A DNA stretch of 64,000 nt from Thermomonas sp. (GCA_020692565.1 JAIMKJ010000005.1:62001-126000), one strand, 5' to 3'. Shown: positions 38,066-48,622, counted from the first letter of the stretch. Notes: generated by a model from the sequence alone, not told the origin. Made by a program: numbers and translations.

Positions 38066-39022
38066 ATGGACAAGGGCGACATGAACGCGATCGAAGTGCT
38101 GGATGCCATCTCAGCAGACGAATTCTGCGGCCGCTACGTGCGGCCCAACAAGCCGGTGGTCGTGCGCGACCTGCCGTTCGAGCCGGATTGCTGGACGCCG
38201 GCCTATTTCCGCGCGCACCTGGGCGAGCTGCCCGCGCAGGTCTACGACACGCTGTTCGACCTGCAGGAGGTGTCCACGCTGGCGCAGTACCTGGACCGCC
38301 ATTTCGGCGTGGACGGACCGCTGCGGACCGGCGTGCCTTACGTGCGCTGGTACAACCAGCTCAAGGATGTCGATCACGCCTGGGGCGACGAGGCCTTCCG
38401 CCGGCTGTCGCCGCACTGGCAGGCGCCGTCGTTCCTGCCGCGCGCAGGCATGCTGGTGCCCGACGCGCCGGCCCCGGACCCGGTGTTCGACCTGTTCCCG
38501 TATCGGGGGGTGCTGGTCTCCGCACGCGGCGCGCGCACCCGGCTGCACCGGGACCCCTTCTGCAGCGATGCGGTGGTGTGCCAGTTCCACGGCGTCAAGG
38601 AACTGGCGATGTACCACCCCTCGCGCACCGAGGAATTGACCGCCGCACGCCAGGGCACGTCCTTCGGCGGCTTCATCGACGTGCGCGGCGAAGCGCCGGA
38701 TCGTCTGAGCGTGGTGCCGGACATCCACGGCATGCTGCGCCCGGGCGAGGTGCTGTACGTCCCGCACGGCTGGCTGCACGACGTGATCGTGGTGGAGGAT
38801 TCGATCTCGGTCACCTGGAACTTCGTGCACGAACAGGGCTCGGTCGAGTTCATCGACTACCTGATGAGCGGCGCGCTGGGCGACAGCGAGTTCGAGGTGC
38901 TCAAGTACCTCTACCGCCGCTACGGCAGCGAGTTCTCCACGCCGCAGGACATCGTGCGGCGTTTCGACGCGCGCTTTTCCGAAATCCTCGACGCCTGCGA
39001 CGAAACCGATGCCCTGCGCTGA
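38066..39022 (+). CDS. Cupin-like / JmjC-type Fe(II)/2-oxoglutarate-dependent oxygenase
   Basis: RLHRDPFCSDAVVCQFHGVKELAMYHPS...LYVPHGWLHDV: HxD...H facial-triad-like pattern of cupin_8/JmjC proteins. Confidence 0.75.
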   Translation: MDKGDMNAIEVLDAISADEFCGRYVRPNKPVVVRDLPFEPDCWTPAYFRAHLGELPAQVYDTLFDLQEVSTLAQYLDRHFGVDGPLRTGVPYVRWYNQLKDVDHAWGDEAFRRLSPHWQAPSFLPRAGMLVPDAPAPDPVFDLFPYRGVLVSARGARTRLHRDPFCSDAVVCQFHGVKELAMYHPSRTEELTAARQGTSFGGFIDVRGEAPDRLSVVPDIHGMLRPGEVLYVPHGWLHDVIVVEDSISVTWNFVHEQGSVEFIDYLMSGALGDSEFEVLKYLYRRYGSEFSTPQDIVRRFDARFSEILDACDETDALR

Positions 39023-39100
39023 CCGGCGCGGCCGCGGCGCACCGCGGTCGCCGCCTCGCTGCGTGTCCCTGAAATCGAACTATTCCCCGATGTGGTGTTT

Positions 39101-40177
39101 ATGAAGAAGACAATGATGTATGGCGTTGCGGTGTGCTCGGTGCTGGTGCTCGGCATCACCATCGGACGAGGACTGGCCCCGGAAGCCGGGGCCGGGGCCG
39201 GCGGTGTCGGCGAGGCCGGTGCGGGGCAGACCTTCCTCACCGTGAGCGTGGTCGCGGCGCAGCAGCGCGCGATCCCGGACCGGATCGACGTGGTCGGCGT
39301 GCTGGTGCCGCGAGAGAACGTGCTGGCCATGCCCGAACTCTCCGGCCGCCGGATCCTCTCGGTGCACGCCGACGTGGGCGACTACGTCCAGCGCGGGCAA
39401 CTGCTGGCGACGCTGGACGGGCAGGATCTGCACATCGACATCCGCGGCCTCAACTCGGAATACGAACGCACCCGCGACGAGCACGCCCGCGCGCGCACGC
39501 TGCAGTCCAGCCAACTGGTCAGCCGCGAGTTCCTCAAGCAGAAGCAGGCCTCGCTGGACCAGGCGCGCGCGCAGCTGGACGACGCGCGCCTGCGCGCCGG
39601 CCGTACCCGCGTGCTCGCCCCTGCGTCGGGACTGATCTATCAGCGCAGCGCCGCCATCGGCGGGCTCACCGCGGAGGACACGCCGCTGTTCAGCATCGTC
39701 GAGCAGGGGAAGATCGAGATGCAGGCCTCGGTGCCGGAGGCGATGGCCTACCGGCTGGCCCAGGGCATGTCGGTCGAGGTGAACCTCGGCGGCCGTCCCA
39801 CGCCGCTGGAAGGTCGCATCCGCCTGATCGCGCCGCAGGTCGGCGGCGCCAGCCGCGCCACCGAAGTGCGCATCGCGCTGCCGGACGGCACCCATGCCTC
39901 GGTTGGCACATTCGCCGAGGCCCGCATCGCCATCGGCGAAGTCGGCGGCTGGGTCGTGCCGGCGCTGGCGCTGCAGCAGGACACACAGGGCCCGTACCTG
40001 TGGCAGGTCGACGCCAAGGACCTGGTCCGTCGGGTGCCGGTGACGGTGCTGATGCAGACGCCGGAAGACGTGGTGGTGCGCGAGACACTGCGCGGCCTGC
40101 GCATCGTCGGCAAGGCCGGCGCACTGCTGCAGGACCAGGACACCGTCTCGGTCGCCGCTGCGGGAAAAGCGTCTTGA
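39101..40177 (+). CDS. RND efflux system periplasmic adaptor (membrane fusion protein)
   Basis: N-terminal membrane anchor/signal; GRRILSVHADVGDYVQRGQLLATLDGQDL lipoyl-like hairpin; VNLGGRPTPLEGRIRLIAPQV barrel. Confidence 0.9.
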   Translation: MKKTMMYGVAVCSVLVLGITIGRGLAPEAGAGAGGVGEAGAGQTFLTVSVVAAQQRAIPDRIDVVGVLVPRENVLAMPELSGRRILSVHADVGDYVQRGQLLATLDGQDLHIDIRGLNSEYERTRDEHARARTLQSSQLVSREFLKQKQASLDQARAQLDDARLRAGRTRVLAPASGLIYQRSAAIGGLTAEDTPLFSIVEQGKIEMQASVPEAMAYRLAQGMSVEVNLGGRPTPLEGRIRLIAPQVGGASRATEVRIALPDGTHASVGTFAEARIAIGEVGGWVVPALALQQDTQGPYLWQVDAKDLVRRVPVTVLMQTPEDVVVRETLRGLRIVGKAGALLQDQDTVSVAAAGKAS

Positions 40178-40292
40178 ACGCGGCGAACCCGCCGCGTGAT
40201 CGCGCGGCGAAGACCAGGATGATGAGGACGATTGCGATGACGACGACGGATGCAGCCACGCCGCGCACCGTGCTCCACGGGAGCGCACGGCC

Positions 40293-43200
40293 ATGAAGTT
40301 CAGCGTCTCCACCTGGGCGATCCATAACCCGATTCCGCCGATCCTGCTGTTCATCCTGCTGACCCTCGCCGGCACCATCGCGTTCATCGAGATGCCGGTC
40401 ACCAACATGCCCAACGTGGTCGTGCCCGTGGTCACGGTGCAACTGGACCAGCCCGGCGCCACCCCATCGGAACTGGAGACCCAGGTCACCCGCCGGGTCG
40501 AGGACACCCTGGCCGCCGTGCCCGGCGTGCGCAAGATCGCGTCGACCATCACCGAGGGCACGTCGCTCACGACCCTGGAATTCACGCTGGAAACCGACGT
40601 CGACCGGGCCGTCAACGACACCCGCAACGCGGTCGCGCGGGTGCGCCAGTTCCTGCCGGCCACGGTCCGCGAACCGCTGGTGCAGCGCGCCGACGACGAT
40701 GGCGCGTCGATCCTGACCTACGCGGTGGAATGGCCCGGGCACACGCCCGAGGCGCTGAGCTGGTTCGTCGACGACACCCTGAGCCGCGAACTGCTGGCGA
40801 TCAGCGGCGTGTCGCGCGTGGTCCGCAGCGGCGGCGCCGACGAAGAGTTGACCGTGACCCTCGACCCGGCGGTGCTGTCCTCGCTCGGCATCGCCGCGGC
40901 GGACGTCGGCCGCCAGCTGGCGCAGACCCACGTCGAGGTGCCCGGCGGCCACCTGACCCTGCAGGGCGTGGAGTACTCGCTGCGCACGCTGGGCAAGGCC
41001 ACCACCCTCGAGCAGCTGGCCGCGACCCGGATCCAGCTGCCCAACGGCGGCGATGTGACGCTCGGGGACTTGGGCCGCGTCGGCCGCGGTCCGTCCGAGG
41101 CGCGCACCATCTCGCGCCTGGACGGACAGCCGGCGGTGACCTTCGCGATCTTCAAGGCCAACAGCGCCAGCGAGCTCAGCGTCGCCAAGGCCATCGAGGA
41201 GAAACTCGGCACCGTGGCCAAGGCCCACGACGGCATGGGTTTCCAAGTCGTGTTTTCCAGCGTGGTGCTGACCGAGCGCGGCTACCGCTCGACCATCTTC
41301 ACCTTCCTCGAAGGCGCGCTGCTGACCATCCTGGTGGTCTTCCTGTTCCTGCGCGATGCCCGCGCGACCATCATCGCCGCGCTGGCGATCCCGCTGTCGA
41401 TCATCCCGACCTTCCTGTGCATGGAATGGCTGGGTTTCACGCTCAACTTCGTCAGCACCGTGGCCATCTCGCTGGTGACCGGCGTGCTGGTGGACGATGC
41501 GATCGTGGAGATCGAGAACATCCACCGGCACATGAAGGCGGGCAAGTCGCCGTTCCAGGCGGCGATCGTGGCGTCCGAGGAGATCGGCCTGTCGGTGATC
41601 GCGACCACGCTGGTGATCTGCGCGGTGTTCGTGCCGGTGAGCTTCATGGGCGGGGTGATCGGGCAGTACTTCATCCAGTTCGGCCTCACGGTGGCGATCG
41701 CGGCGTTCTTCTCGCTGCTGGTCGCGCGGCTGCTCACGCCGATGCTGGCCTCGCGCCTGCTGCGCCGTCCGCGCCACGTGCACGACGAACCGCAGGACGG
41801 CCCGCTGATGCGCCGTTACCTGCACGTGGTGAGCTGGACGCTGGAGCATCGGCTCAAGACTCTGCTCATCGCGGTGGGGACGATCGTGCTGTCGATCGCG
41901 CTGGTGCCGCTGCTGCCCGCCGGGTTCATGCCCTACCAGGATCTGGCGCAGTCCAGCGTCAGCCTGGAGATGCCGCGCGGCAGCACCCTGGAGCAGACCG
42001 ACGCCGCCGCGCAGCGCGTGGCCAAGCTGCTGAGCGCCCGCCCGGAGGTCGCTTCGGTGCTGACCATCGCCGGCGAGGAGGTCGGCGGCATCAACCGCGC
42101 CAAGGTGCTGATCCAGCTGACGCCCGAGGACGAGCGCGCGTTGAGCGAACGCGATTTCGCCGCCGCGATGCAGCCCCGGCTTACCGCACTGGCGGACATG
42201 CGGGTGGTGTTCGACAACGCCGTGGGCGAGAAGGATCTGTCCATCGCGCTGGTGAGCGACGACACCGCCGCGCTGGCACGCACCGCCGAGGCGGTGGAGC
42301 GGGGCATGCGCACAATCCCCGGTCTGGTCGGCATCGGCAGCAGCAACCGCCAGCAGCAGCGCGAGATCCAGGTGGTGATGGATCCGGTGAAGGCCGCGCA
42401 GTTGGGCATCACCGCCCAGCAGGTGGGCGAGGCGATCAACATCTCGACCATCGGCGACGACGTGACCCGCCTGCCGAAGTTCAACGAGAAGAACCGCGAG
42501 ATCCCGATCCGGGTGCGGCTGCCGCGCGACTTCGGCGACGACCTGTCGGTGCTCAACAACCTCAAGCTGATCGCGCCCGACGGCAGCAGCGTGCCGCTGT
42601 CGGCGGTCGCGACGCTGCGCTACGGCGTGGGCCCGGCCACCATCGAACGCTACGACCGCAAGCGCCAGATCAACGTGGAGGCCAACCTCGGCGACATCGC
42701 CCTGGGCACCGCGCTGGAGCGGATCGAGGCGCTGCCGGCGATGAAGAACCGGCCCGCGTCGGTGGAAGTGCTGAACACCGGCGACGCCGAATTCATGGCG
42801 CAGCTGATGATCAGCTTCCTCAAGGCGATGGCCGCCGGCCTGCTGCTGGTCTATTCGATCCAGGTGCTGCTCTACAAGGACTGGCTGCAGCCGCTGGCGC
42901 GCATGGCGGCGCTGCCGCTGTCGCTGGGCGGCGCGTTCCTGCTGCTGTTCCTCACCCGCACCGAGTTGGGCATGCCGGCGATGATCGGCGTGATGATGCT
43001 GATGGGCATCGCCGACAAGAACTCGATCCTGCTGGTCGACCACATGCTGGAGAAGGTGCGCGAAGGCATGGACCGGCGCGAGGCGATCCTGTCGGCATGC
43101 CGGGTGCGCGCGCGGCCCATCATCATGACTTCGGTTGCGATGACCGCCGGCATGCTGCCGACCGCGCTGGGCATCGGCCTGGACACCGCGTTCCGCGAAC

Positions 43201-43370
43201 CGATGGCGGTGGCGGTGATCGGCGGCTTGATCTCGTCCACGGCGCTGAGCCTGCTGTTCATGCCGGTGATCTTCAGCTACACCCGCGGGCTGGAGGAACG
43301 GGTGATGGCGCGGATGCGCCGCCGCGCGGAGCGCGACGGGCACCACGACCCGTTGCCCGGGCGGATCTGA
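40293..43370 (+). CDS. RND efflux permease (AcrB/HAE1-like)
   Basis: 1025 aa; PVTNMPNVVVPVVTVQLDQPGATPSELETQVTRRVEDTLA; VTGVLVDDAIVEIENIHRHM; GIADKNSILLVDHMLE. Confidence 0.95.
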   Translation: MKFSVSTWAIHNPIPPILLFILLTLAGTIAFIEMPVTNMPNVVVPVVTVQLDQPGATPSELETQVTRRVEDTLAAVPGVRKIASTITEGTSLTTLEFTLETDVDRAVNDTRNAVARVRQFLPATVREPLVQRADDDGASILTYAVEWPGHTPEALSWFVDDTLSRELLAISGVSRVVRSGGADEELTVTLDPAVLSSLGIAAADVGRQLAQTHVEVPGGHLTLQGVEYSLRTLGKATTLEQLAATRIQLPNGGDVTLGDLGRVGRGPSEARTISRLDGQPAVTFAIFKANSASELSVAKAIEEKLGTVAKAHDGMGFQVVFSSVVLTERGYRSTIFTFLEGALLTILVVFLFLRDARATIIAALAIPLSIIPTFLCMEWLGFTLNFVSTVAISLVTGVLVDDAIVEIENIHRHMKAGKSPFQAAIVASEEIGLSVIATTLVICAVFVPVSFMGGVIGQYFIQFGLTVAIAAFFSLLVARLLTPMLASRLLRRPRHVHDEPQDGPLMRRYLHVVSWTLEHRLKTLLIAVGTIVLSIALVPLLPAGFMPYQDLAQSSVSLEMPRGSTLEQTDAAAQRVAKLLSARPEVASVLTIAGEEVGGINRAKVLIQLTPEDERALSERDFAAAMQPRLTALADMRVVFDNAVGEKDLSIALVSDDTAALARTAEAVERGMRTIPGLVGIGSSNRQQQREIQVVMDPVKAAQLGITAQQVGEAINISTIGDDVTRLPKFNEKNREIPIRVRLPRDFGDDLSVLNNLKLIAPDGSSVPLSAVATLRYGVGPATIERYDRKRQINVEANLGDIALGTALERIEALPAMKNRPASVEVLNTGDAEFMAQLMISFLKAMAAGLLLVYSIQVLLYKDWLQPLARMAALPLSLGGAFLLLFLTRTELGMPAMIGVMMLMGIADKNSILLVDHMLEKVREGMDRREAILSACRVRARPIIMTSVAMTAGMLPTALGIGLDTAFREPMAVAVIGGLISSTALSLLFMPVIFSYTRGLEERVMARMRRRAERDGHHDPLPGRI

Positions 43371-43413
43371 CCGCCGCGGCGGCGCCCGTCCAGCAATGGA
43401 AGACGGGGGGCTT

Positions 43414-43448
43414 GGAGCGGGTGTGATTCGATGGTCATCACCCGCTCC
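43414..43448. terminator. Candidate hairpin at end of the RND gene / cluster border
   Basis: GGAGCGGGTG (43414-43423) and CACCCGCTCC (43439-43448), 10-bp perfect inverted repeat. No U-tract follows, so terminator activity is uncertain. Confidence 0.4.
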
Positions 43449-43837
43449 AGATTCCATCCCGAAGCGCGCGATGCGCCAGGTCGAAAGTGCTGAATCGAAA
43501 GCCGGTCTGAAGACCGATTCCCGATGCCGCCTCCCGGGAGGCGGCGTTCCGGGCATCCGTTTTCGCGGCGAGCGCTTTTTTCTTGCCCCGGCCGCCCCTG
43601 CCCCGGTGTCCGCCGTGCATCGCGCTGCGTTCGACCGGGCGCTCGCAGGCAGCCGGTCGTCGGCTGCACCTGCCATGCGCAGCGGTATTCGCGCACACTC
43701 CGGGCATCCGGACACGGGGCGTCCGGCGATCCAGGCGGCAGGGCTGTCTGGCGCGCGGCGGGGAACCGCGGCGCCGGCCGGTGCGACGCTGTGCGTGCAT
43801 CGGCTCGACCTCACCATTACTGACAAGGAGAAGTTCG

Positions 43838-44854
43838 TTGAACAGTTCTTTCCGATCCATTCTCGCGGCCGGCGCATGCGCATCGTTGTTGATGCTGGGC
43901 GCGTGGCAGAGCCGCGATGTCGCGGCGGCGTCCCGCGCCACCGATCCGGCCTATGCCCCGGAAGTGCCGGCCGAACCCGGCCAGTTGCGCATGCGGCTCA
44001 CTGCGGCCAAGGCGGCGGGCGGTGACGATATCGCCGGCGACATGCGCACGCCGTCCGGGGCGCTCTCGTTCCAGACCACCAGTCTGTCCGCCGGCAAGGT
44101 CGCGGCGGCCGGCATCGCGCCCGAACGCGTCCGCGTGCGCCTGGAGGTCAACGGCGCTTTGATCGATCACGAGATCGATTACGCGGCCGGCACGATGACC
44201 GTACGTACGGTCGAACGCGTGGTCATCGACGAGGCCGACCGCGCCGTGCTGCGCAGCTTCCAGAACGAGCTGGGCCGCGCGCTCAGCGACCAGGGCGACA
44301 TGCAGCGCATGCCGAAGTCGAAGGATTTCCTGTGGCGCCTGGCGGAGATGTATTCCGAAGTGCCGCTGGGTCGCGAGTTCGCGCCGGAATGGATCGTGCG
44401 TCGCGACGTCGCCACGAGGATCGAGCCTTCGGCGCCGATGCTGTCCGAGCCGCGCCTGCCGTTCGCGCGCGACACCGGCAAAGGATTGGAGGTCGTAGCG
44501 GCCGCCGCCTGCAACGAAAGGGCAGGCGGCAGCTTCATCAATCTGCGCAGCATCGCCAATGTCTGCGACGACGACGTGGCGTTCACGCGTTCGTCCTCGC
44601 ACGATTACTGCCCGGCGCACGGCTATGCCGCCAAGAGCGTTCGCTACGGTTGCAGCGCCAGTTCGTGTGCGGGCCGCTGCGGCGCAGGCTGCGGCGTGGC
44701 CGACGGCGTCGGCGCGTGGTACCAGGATTGCCTGGACCACGACGTCTGCAACCGCGACCACAACTCGCAGCTCGGCGCGTGCGGCGACGAATTCAACGAA
44801 GCCGCCGACGACTACGCGTTCGGCACCATCTCCTGCTACACCACCTGCGGCTGA
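43838..44854 (+). CDS. Secreted phospholipase A2-like protein
   Basis: C-terminal Cys-rich region with [15 protein letters not shown] (CxDHDxC-type PLA2 active site). TTG 43838 with upstream AAGGAG gives a signal-peptide-like N-terminus [24 protein letters not shown]. Confidence 0.75.
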   Translation: MNSSFRSILAAGACASLLMLGAWQSRDVAAASRATDPAYAPEVPAEPGQLRMRLTAAKAAGGDDIAGDMRTPSGALSFQTTSLSAGKVAAAGIAPERVRVRLEVNGALIDHEIDYAAGTMTVRTVERVVIDEADRAVLRSFQNELGRALSDQGDMQRMPKSKDFLWRLAEMYSEVPLGREFAPEWIVRRDVATRIEPSAPMLSEPRLPFARDTGKGLEVVAAAACNERAGGSFINLRSIANVCDDDVAFTRSSSHDYCPAHGYAAKSVRYGCSASSCAGRCGAGCGVADGVGAWYQDCLDHDVCNRDHNSQLGACGDEFNEAADDYAFGTISCYTTCG

Positions 44855-44908
44855 TCGCCGCTGCCCTGCGGGCGACCGCAGGGCGTGCGTGCGGGACGCG
44901 CATCCTGC

Positions 44909-44940
44909 GAAACGGCGGCCTCCATCGGGGCCGCCGTTTC
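44909..44940 (+). terminator. Rho-independent-type terminator after PLA2-like gene
   Basis: GAAACGGCGGCC-TCCATCGG-GGCCGCCGTTTC: 12-bp perfect stem, then GTTTGC. Confidence 0.65.
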
Positions 44941-45078
44941 GTTTGCGGGGCTCGGGCGCGCCGTGCGTCCCAGCCGCATCCCGCGGGTAACATACGCTGC
45001 CCTGCGTTGCTTCGAGCGGGACTCGTCGTCATCCCGCGGCAGGCTGTCGCCGCCGTCCGCCTGCGCCCGGAGCGCTGC

Positions 45079-45984
45079 ATGAAGCTCGCCATCCTGTCCC
45101 GCAACAGCAAGCTGTACTCGACCCGCCGTCTGGTGGAAGCCGCGCGCGAACACGGGCACAGCGCGCGGGTGCTCGATCCGCTGCGCTGCTACATGCGCAT
45201 CGCCTCCGACGGTTTCGACATGCATTACAAGGGCCGCGCGTTGACCGGCTACGAAGCCGTGCTGCCGCGGATCGGCGCGTCCATCACCCGCTACGGCACC
45301 GCGGTGCTGCACCAGTTCGAGCTGATGGGCAGCTACACCCCCAACCGTGCCGACGCCATCGCCCGCGCCCGCGACAAGCTCCGCGCCCATCAGTTGCTGG
45401 CGGCGCAGGGCATCGGCATGCCGGCGACGGTGTTCGGCGACAACCCGGACGACACCGTCGACCTGCTGTCGATGCTCGGCGCGCCGCCGCATGTGATCAA
45501 ACTCAACGAGAGCTCGCAGGGTGCCGGCGTGATCCTGACCGAGAAGCCGTCGGCCTCGCGCAGCGTGGTCGAAACCCTGCGCGGGCTGTACGCCAATTTC
45601 CTGGTGCAGGAGTTCATCGCCGAAGCCGAGGGCGCCGACCTGCGCTGTTTCGTGGTCGGCGACGACGTGGTCGCGGCGATGCGTCGCCAGGCGCCGAAGG
45701 GCGACTTCCGTTCGAACCTGCATCGCGGCGGCACCGCGGAAGCGGTGCTGGCCAGCGACGACGAATGCGAAGTCGCGATCCGCGCCGCCCGGGTGCTGGG
45801 CCTGGGCGTGGCCGGGGTGGACCTGATCCGCTCCCACCGCGGCCCACTGGTACTGGAGGTCAACGCCTCGCCCGGCCTGGAGGGTATCGAGGCCGCCACG
45901 GGCGTGGATATCGCCGGAAAAATCATCGAACTTCTGGCAAAAGGCGCGAAAAATACAAGAAGTCGCGCGAACAGAAAAGCGTGA
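45079..45984 (+). CDS. RimK-like ATP-grasp ligase (alpha-L-glutamate ligase family)
   Basis: [22 protein letters not shown]...[17 protein letters not shown]...[21 protein letters not shown]...[13 protein letters not shown]. Confidence 0.9.
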   Translation: MKLAILSRNSKLYSTRRLVEAAREHGHSARVLDPLRCYMRIASDGFDMHYKGRALTGYEAVLPRIGASITRYGTAVLHQFELMGSYTPNRADAIARARDKLRAHQLLAAQGIGMPATVFGDNPDDTVDLLSMLGAPPHVIKLNESSQGAGVILTEKPSASRSVVETLRGLYANFLVQEFIAEAEGADLRCFVVGDDVVAAMRRQAPKGDFRSNLHRGGTAEAVLASDDECEVAIRAARVLGLGVAGVDLIRSHRGPLVLEVNASPGLEGIEAATGVDIAGKIIELLAKGAKNTRSRANRKA

Positions 45985-46125
45985 TTGCGGTCGCGATCGC
46001 GACTGTCATGCCACTTTAACGGTGCTTTAATCGATCCCGGCGTAGCGTGGCCGGACCGAATCTGACACCACCTATCCTCGTCAGGGGGCGATGCAGAACC
46101 GGTAATCGGGGTTACACCCATTTCG

Positions 46126-46159
46126 GCCCGGGCGGCGACAGTCGTCCGGGCTCTTTTTT
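46126..46159 (+). terminator. Rho-independent terminator
   Basis: GCCCGGGCGGC-GACA-GTCGTCCGGGC (11-bp stem with two G-U pairs), then TCTTTTTT. Confidence 0.85.
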
Positions 46160-46352
46160 CGTGCGCTGGGTCGGGCGTTCCGCAAGCCGCATTGCAGGAC
46201 GCATCGCGCGGCCGGCGGCGCCGCCCCGGAACGGTGTCGTGGGCGGCGCGTATGCCAGAATTGCCCACGCGCGGCCCCGCCCGCGCCGGCCCCTGCCGGG
46301 AACCGAACGCATGTCGGCCGGTCACAGCAGCACCTCTGAGGATTCATCGCCC

Positions 46353-47036
46353 ATGCGCATACTCGTGATCGAAGACAACCAGGACATCGCCGCCAATCTG
46401 GGCGATTACCTCGAAGACCGCGGCCACACCGTCGATTTCGCCGCCGATGGCATCACCGGCCTGCATCTGGCCATCGTCCACGAATTCGACGCGATCGTGC
46501 TCGACCTCAACCTGCCCGGCATGGATGGCCTGGAAGTCTGCCGCAAGCTGCGCACCGAAGCCCGCAAGCAGACCCCGGTGCTGATGCTCACCGCCCGCGA
46601 CACCCTGGACAACAAGGTCGCAGGCTTCGATTCCGGCGCCGACGACTACCTGGTCAAACCCTTCGCGCTGCAGGAAGTCGAAGTCCGGCTCAACGCCCTG
46701 TCGCGACGCGGCAAGGGCAAGCAGACCCGGGTGCTGGAAGTGGGCGATCTGGAATACAACCTCGATACCCTCGAAGTGCGTCGCCAGGGCAAGCTGCTGC
46801 AGCTCAACCCGACCGCGCTGAAGATCCTGCAGTCGCTGATGGAAGCCTCGCCCGCGGTGGTCACCCGCCAGGAACTGGAAACCCGGGTGTGGGGCGAAGA
46901 GCTGCCGGATTCCGACAGCCTGCGCGTGCACATCCACGGCCTGCGCGCGATGGTCGACAAACCGTTCGGCGTGCCGCTGATCCAGACCCGCCACGGCATC
47001 GGCTACCGCATCGCCGTACCCGATGCCGGCGCCTGA
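46353..47036 (+). CDS. OmpR-family two-component response regulator
   Basis: MRILVIEDNQDIAANLGDYLEDRGH...VLDLNLPGMDGLEV...KPFALQE; C-terminal winged helix DSLRVHIHGLRAMVDKPFG..IQTRHGIGYRI. Confidence 0.95.
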   Translation: MRILVIEDNQDIAANLGDYLEDRGHTVDFAADGITGLHLAIVHEFDAIVLDLNLPGMDGLEVCRKLRTEARKQTPVLMLTARDTLDNKVAGFDSGADDYLVKPFALQEVEVRLNALSRRGKGKQTRVLEVGDLEYNLDTLEVRRQGKLLQLNPTALKILQSLMEASPAVVTRQELETRVWGEELPDSDSLRVHIHGLRAMVDKPFGVPLIQTRHGIGYRIAVPDAGA

Positions 47037-48357
47037 GAAGGACGCGCCGCGGCGCCGCAAACCGGCCTACCGTCGGCGGCTGCGCAGCCGCATCATCCTG
47101 TCGTTCCTGCTGCTGGGCTTCGGGCTGACGTCGCTGATCGCGGCGAGCACGGTGTATCTGCGCAACCGGGTCGAGAACACCGTCATCGCGGCCGCGCTGA
47201 CCAAGAACAACAACACGTTCGCGGACGGCTTCTACAGTAATCCCGATGTCATCGGCATTCCGTTCGAGAAGATCCAGGGACGCCAGTTCAGCACCCGCAA
47301 GATCGATCGCGTGCCGCAGGAATGGCGCAATCTGCCCAATGGCGTGCATGAGCTGACGAATGTCGACCCGATCACCGGTGCCACGCGCGTCTACAAGATC
47401 GCGGTGCGCAAGGATCCGGAATACTGGTTCTTCCTGACCTACGACATCGCGGAAGAACGCGAGAGCCAGGCGCGGTTGAACCAGGCCCTGATGCTGAGCG
47501 TCGGTGTCTTCACGCTGCTGTCGCTGCTGGTCGGGATGTGGGCCGCATCGCGGGTGATGAGTCCGGTGCTGGAATTGGCGCGTCGCCTGCGCCGCTCCGG
47601 CCGCAGCGCCGAACCGGAAGCGCTGGCCTCGCATTTCGCCGAGGACGAAGTCGGCGAGCTGGCGAAAACCCTGGACGACTACGCCGCGCGACTCACGGAT
47701 GTGGTCAAGCGCGACCGCGAGTTCAACGCCGACGTGAGCCATGAACTGCGCACGCCGCTGGCGGTGATCCGCGGTGCGTCGGAACTGCTGCTGGCCAAGC
47801 CCGATCTGGACGACAAGACCCGCGCCCGCCTGCAGCGCGTGCAGCGCGCAGAGCAACAATGCACCGATCTGATCAGCGCGCTGCTGTTGCTGTCGCGCAA
47901 CGAGCGCGGCCACGGCGCCGCGGATGTCGGCAAGCTGGCCGAGCAACTGCTCGACGCGCACCGCACCCAGCTCGGCGGCAAACCGCTGACGCTGCGCGTG
48001 GAGGGCGCTGTCGGCCAGGTCGTGGTGGATGCGCCGGAGTCCGCGGTCACCGTGGCGCTCAGCAACCTCATCGGCAATGCGGTGAAATACACGCAGCAGG
48101 GCGAGATCATCGTGCGTCTGGGCGACAACGCTGTCGAGGTGATCGACAGCGGTCCGGGGCTCAGCGCCGAAGACGCAGCGCGTCTGTTCGAACGCGGGTA
48201 TCGCGGCAGTCACGCCGAGCATACGCAAGGCGGCGGCATCGGGTTGTCGATCGTGCGTCGGTTGTGCGTGTTGTATGGGTGGCGGGTGCGGGTGGTGCCG
48301 GGCGCTGAGCGTGGGGTCGTCGCGACGTTGACGTTTTCTGCGAACCACACGCCCTGA
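47023..48357 (+). CDS. Two-component sensor histidine kinase
   Basis: FNADVSHELRTPLAVIRGASELL (H box), LIGNAVKYTQQGEI (N box), DSGPGL, GGGIGLSIVRRLC; overlaps the response regulator stop. Confidence 0.95.
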   Translation: MPAPEKDAPRRRKPAYRRRLRSRIILSFLLLGFGLTSLIAASTVYLRNRVENTVIAAALTKNNNTFADGFYSNPDVIGIPFEKIQGRQFSTRKIDRVPQEWRNLPNGVHELTNVDPITGATRVYKIAVRKDPEYWFFLTYDIAEERESQARLNQALMLSVGVFTLLSLLVGMWAASRVMSPVLELARRLRRSGRSAEPEALASHFAEDEVGELAKTLDDYAARLTDVVKRDREFNADVSHELRTPLAVIRGASELLLAKPDLDDKTRARLQRVQRAEQQCTDLISALLLLSRNERGHGAADVGKLAEQLLDAHRTQLGGKPLTLRVEGAVGQVVVDAPESAVTVALSNLIGNAVKYTQQGEIIVRLGDNAVEVIDSGPGLSAEDAARLFERGYRGSHAEHTQGGGIGLSIVRRLCVLYGWRVRVVPGAERGVVATLTFSANHTP

Positions 48358-48583
48358 CGGCGAAACGCGGTGGTGTGACGCCACGCGAACTCATGTCTTC
48401 CCAACGGCGATACGGATTCAGGGAGTCGTTACGCAGCCCCTGCTGTTGCACGCCCGCTTGGAGGTGAGCGCCCGGTTGCCCCGCTTCGGGAAGAGATGCG
48501 TATCGGCGCCGGTTTGGGCGATCGCACGCGCTTGCCGCGTCGATGCCGGACCGACGATACGCGCGAGCGCCCGACGAAGAAAA

Positions 48584-48613
48584 GGCCACGGGCGCGACGA
48601 TACGCCCGTGGCC
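48584..48613 (-). terminator. Rho-independent terminator for the small minus-strand gene
   Basis: GGCCACGGGCG-CGACGATA-CGCCCGTGGCC, 11-bp perfect stem; AAGAAAA on the + strand 5' side = U-rich tail on the minus strand. Confidence 0.75.
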
Positions 48614-48622
48614 GCTGTTGCA

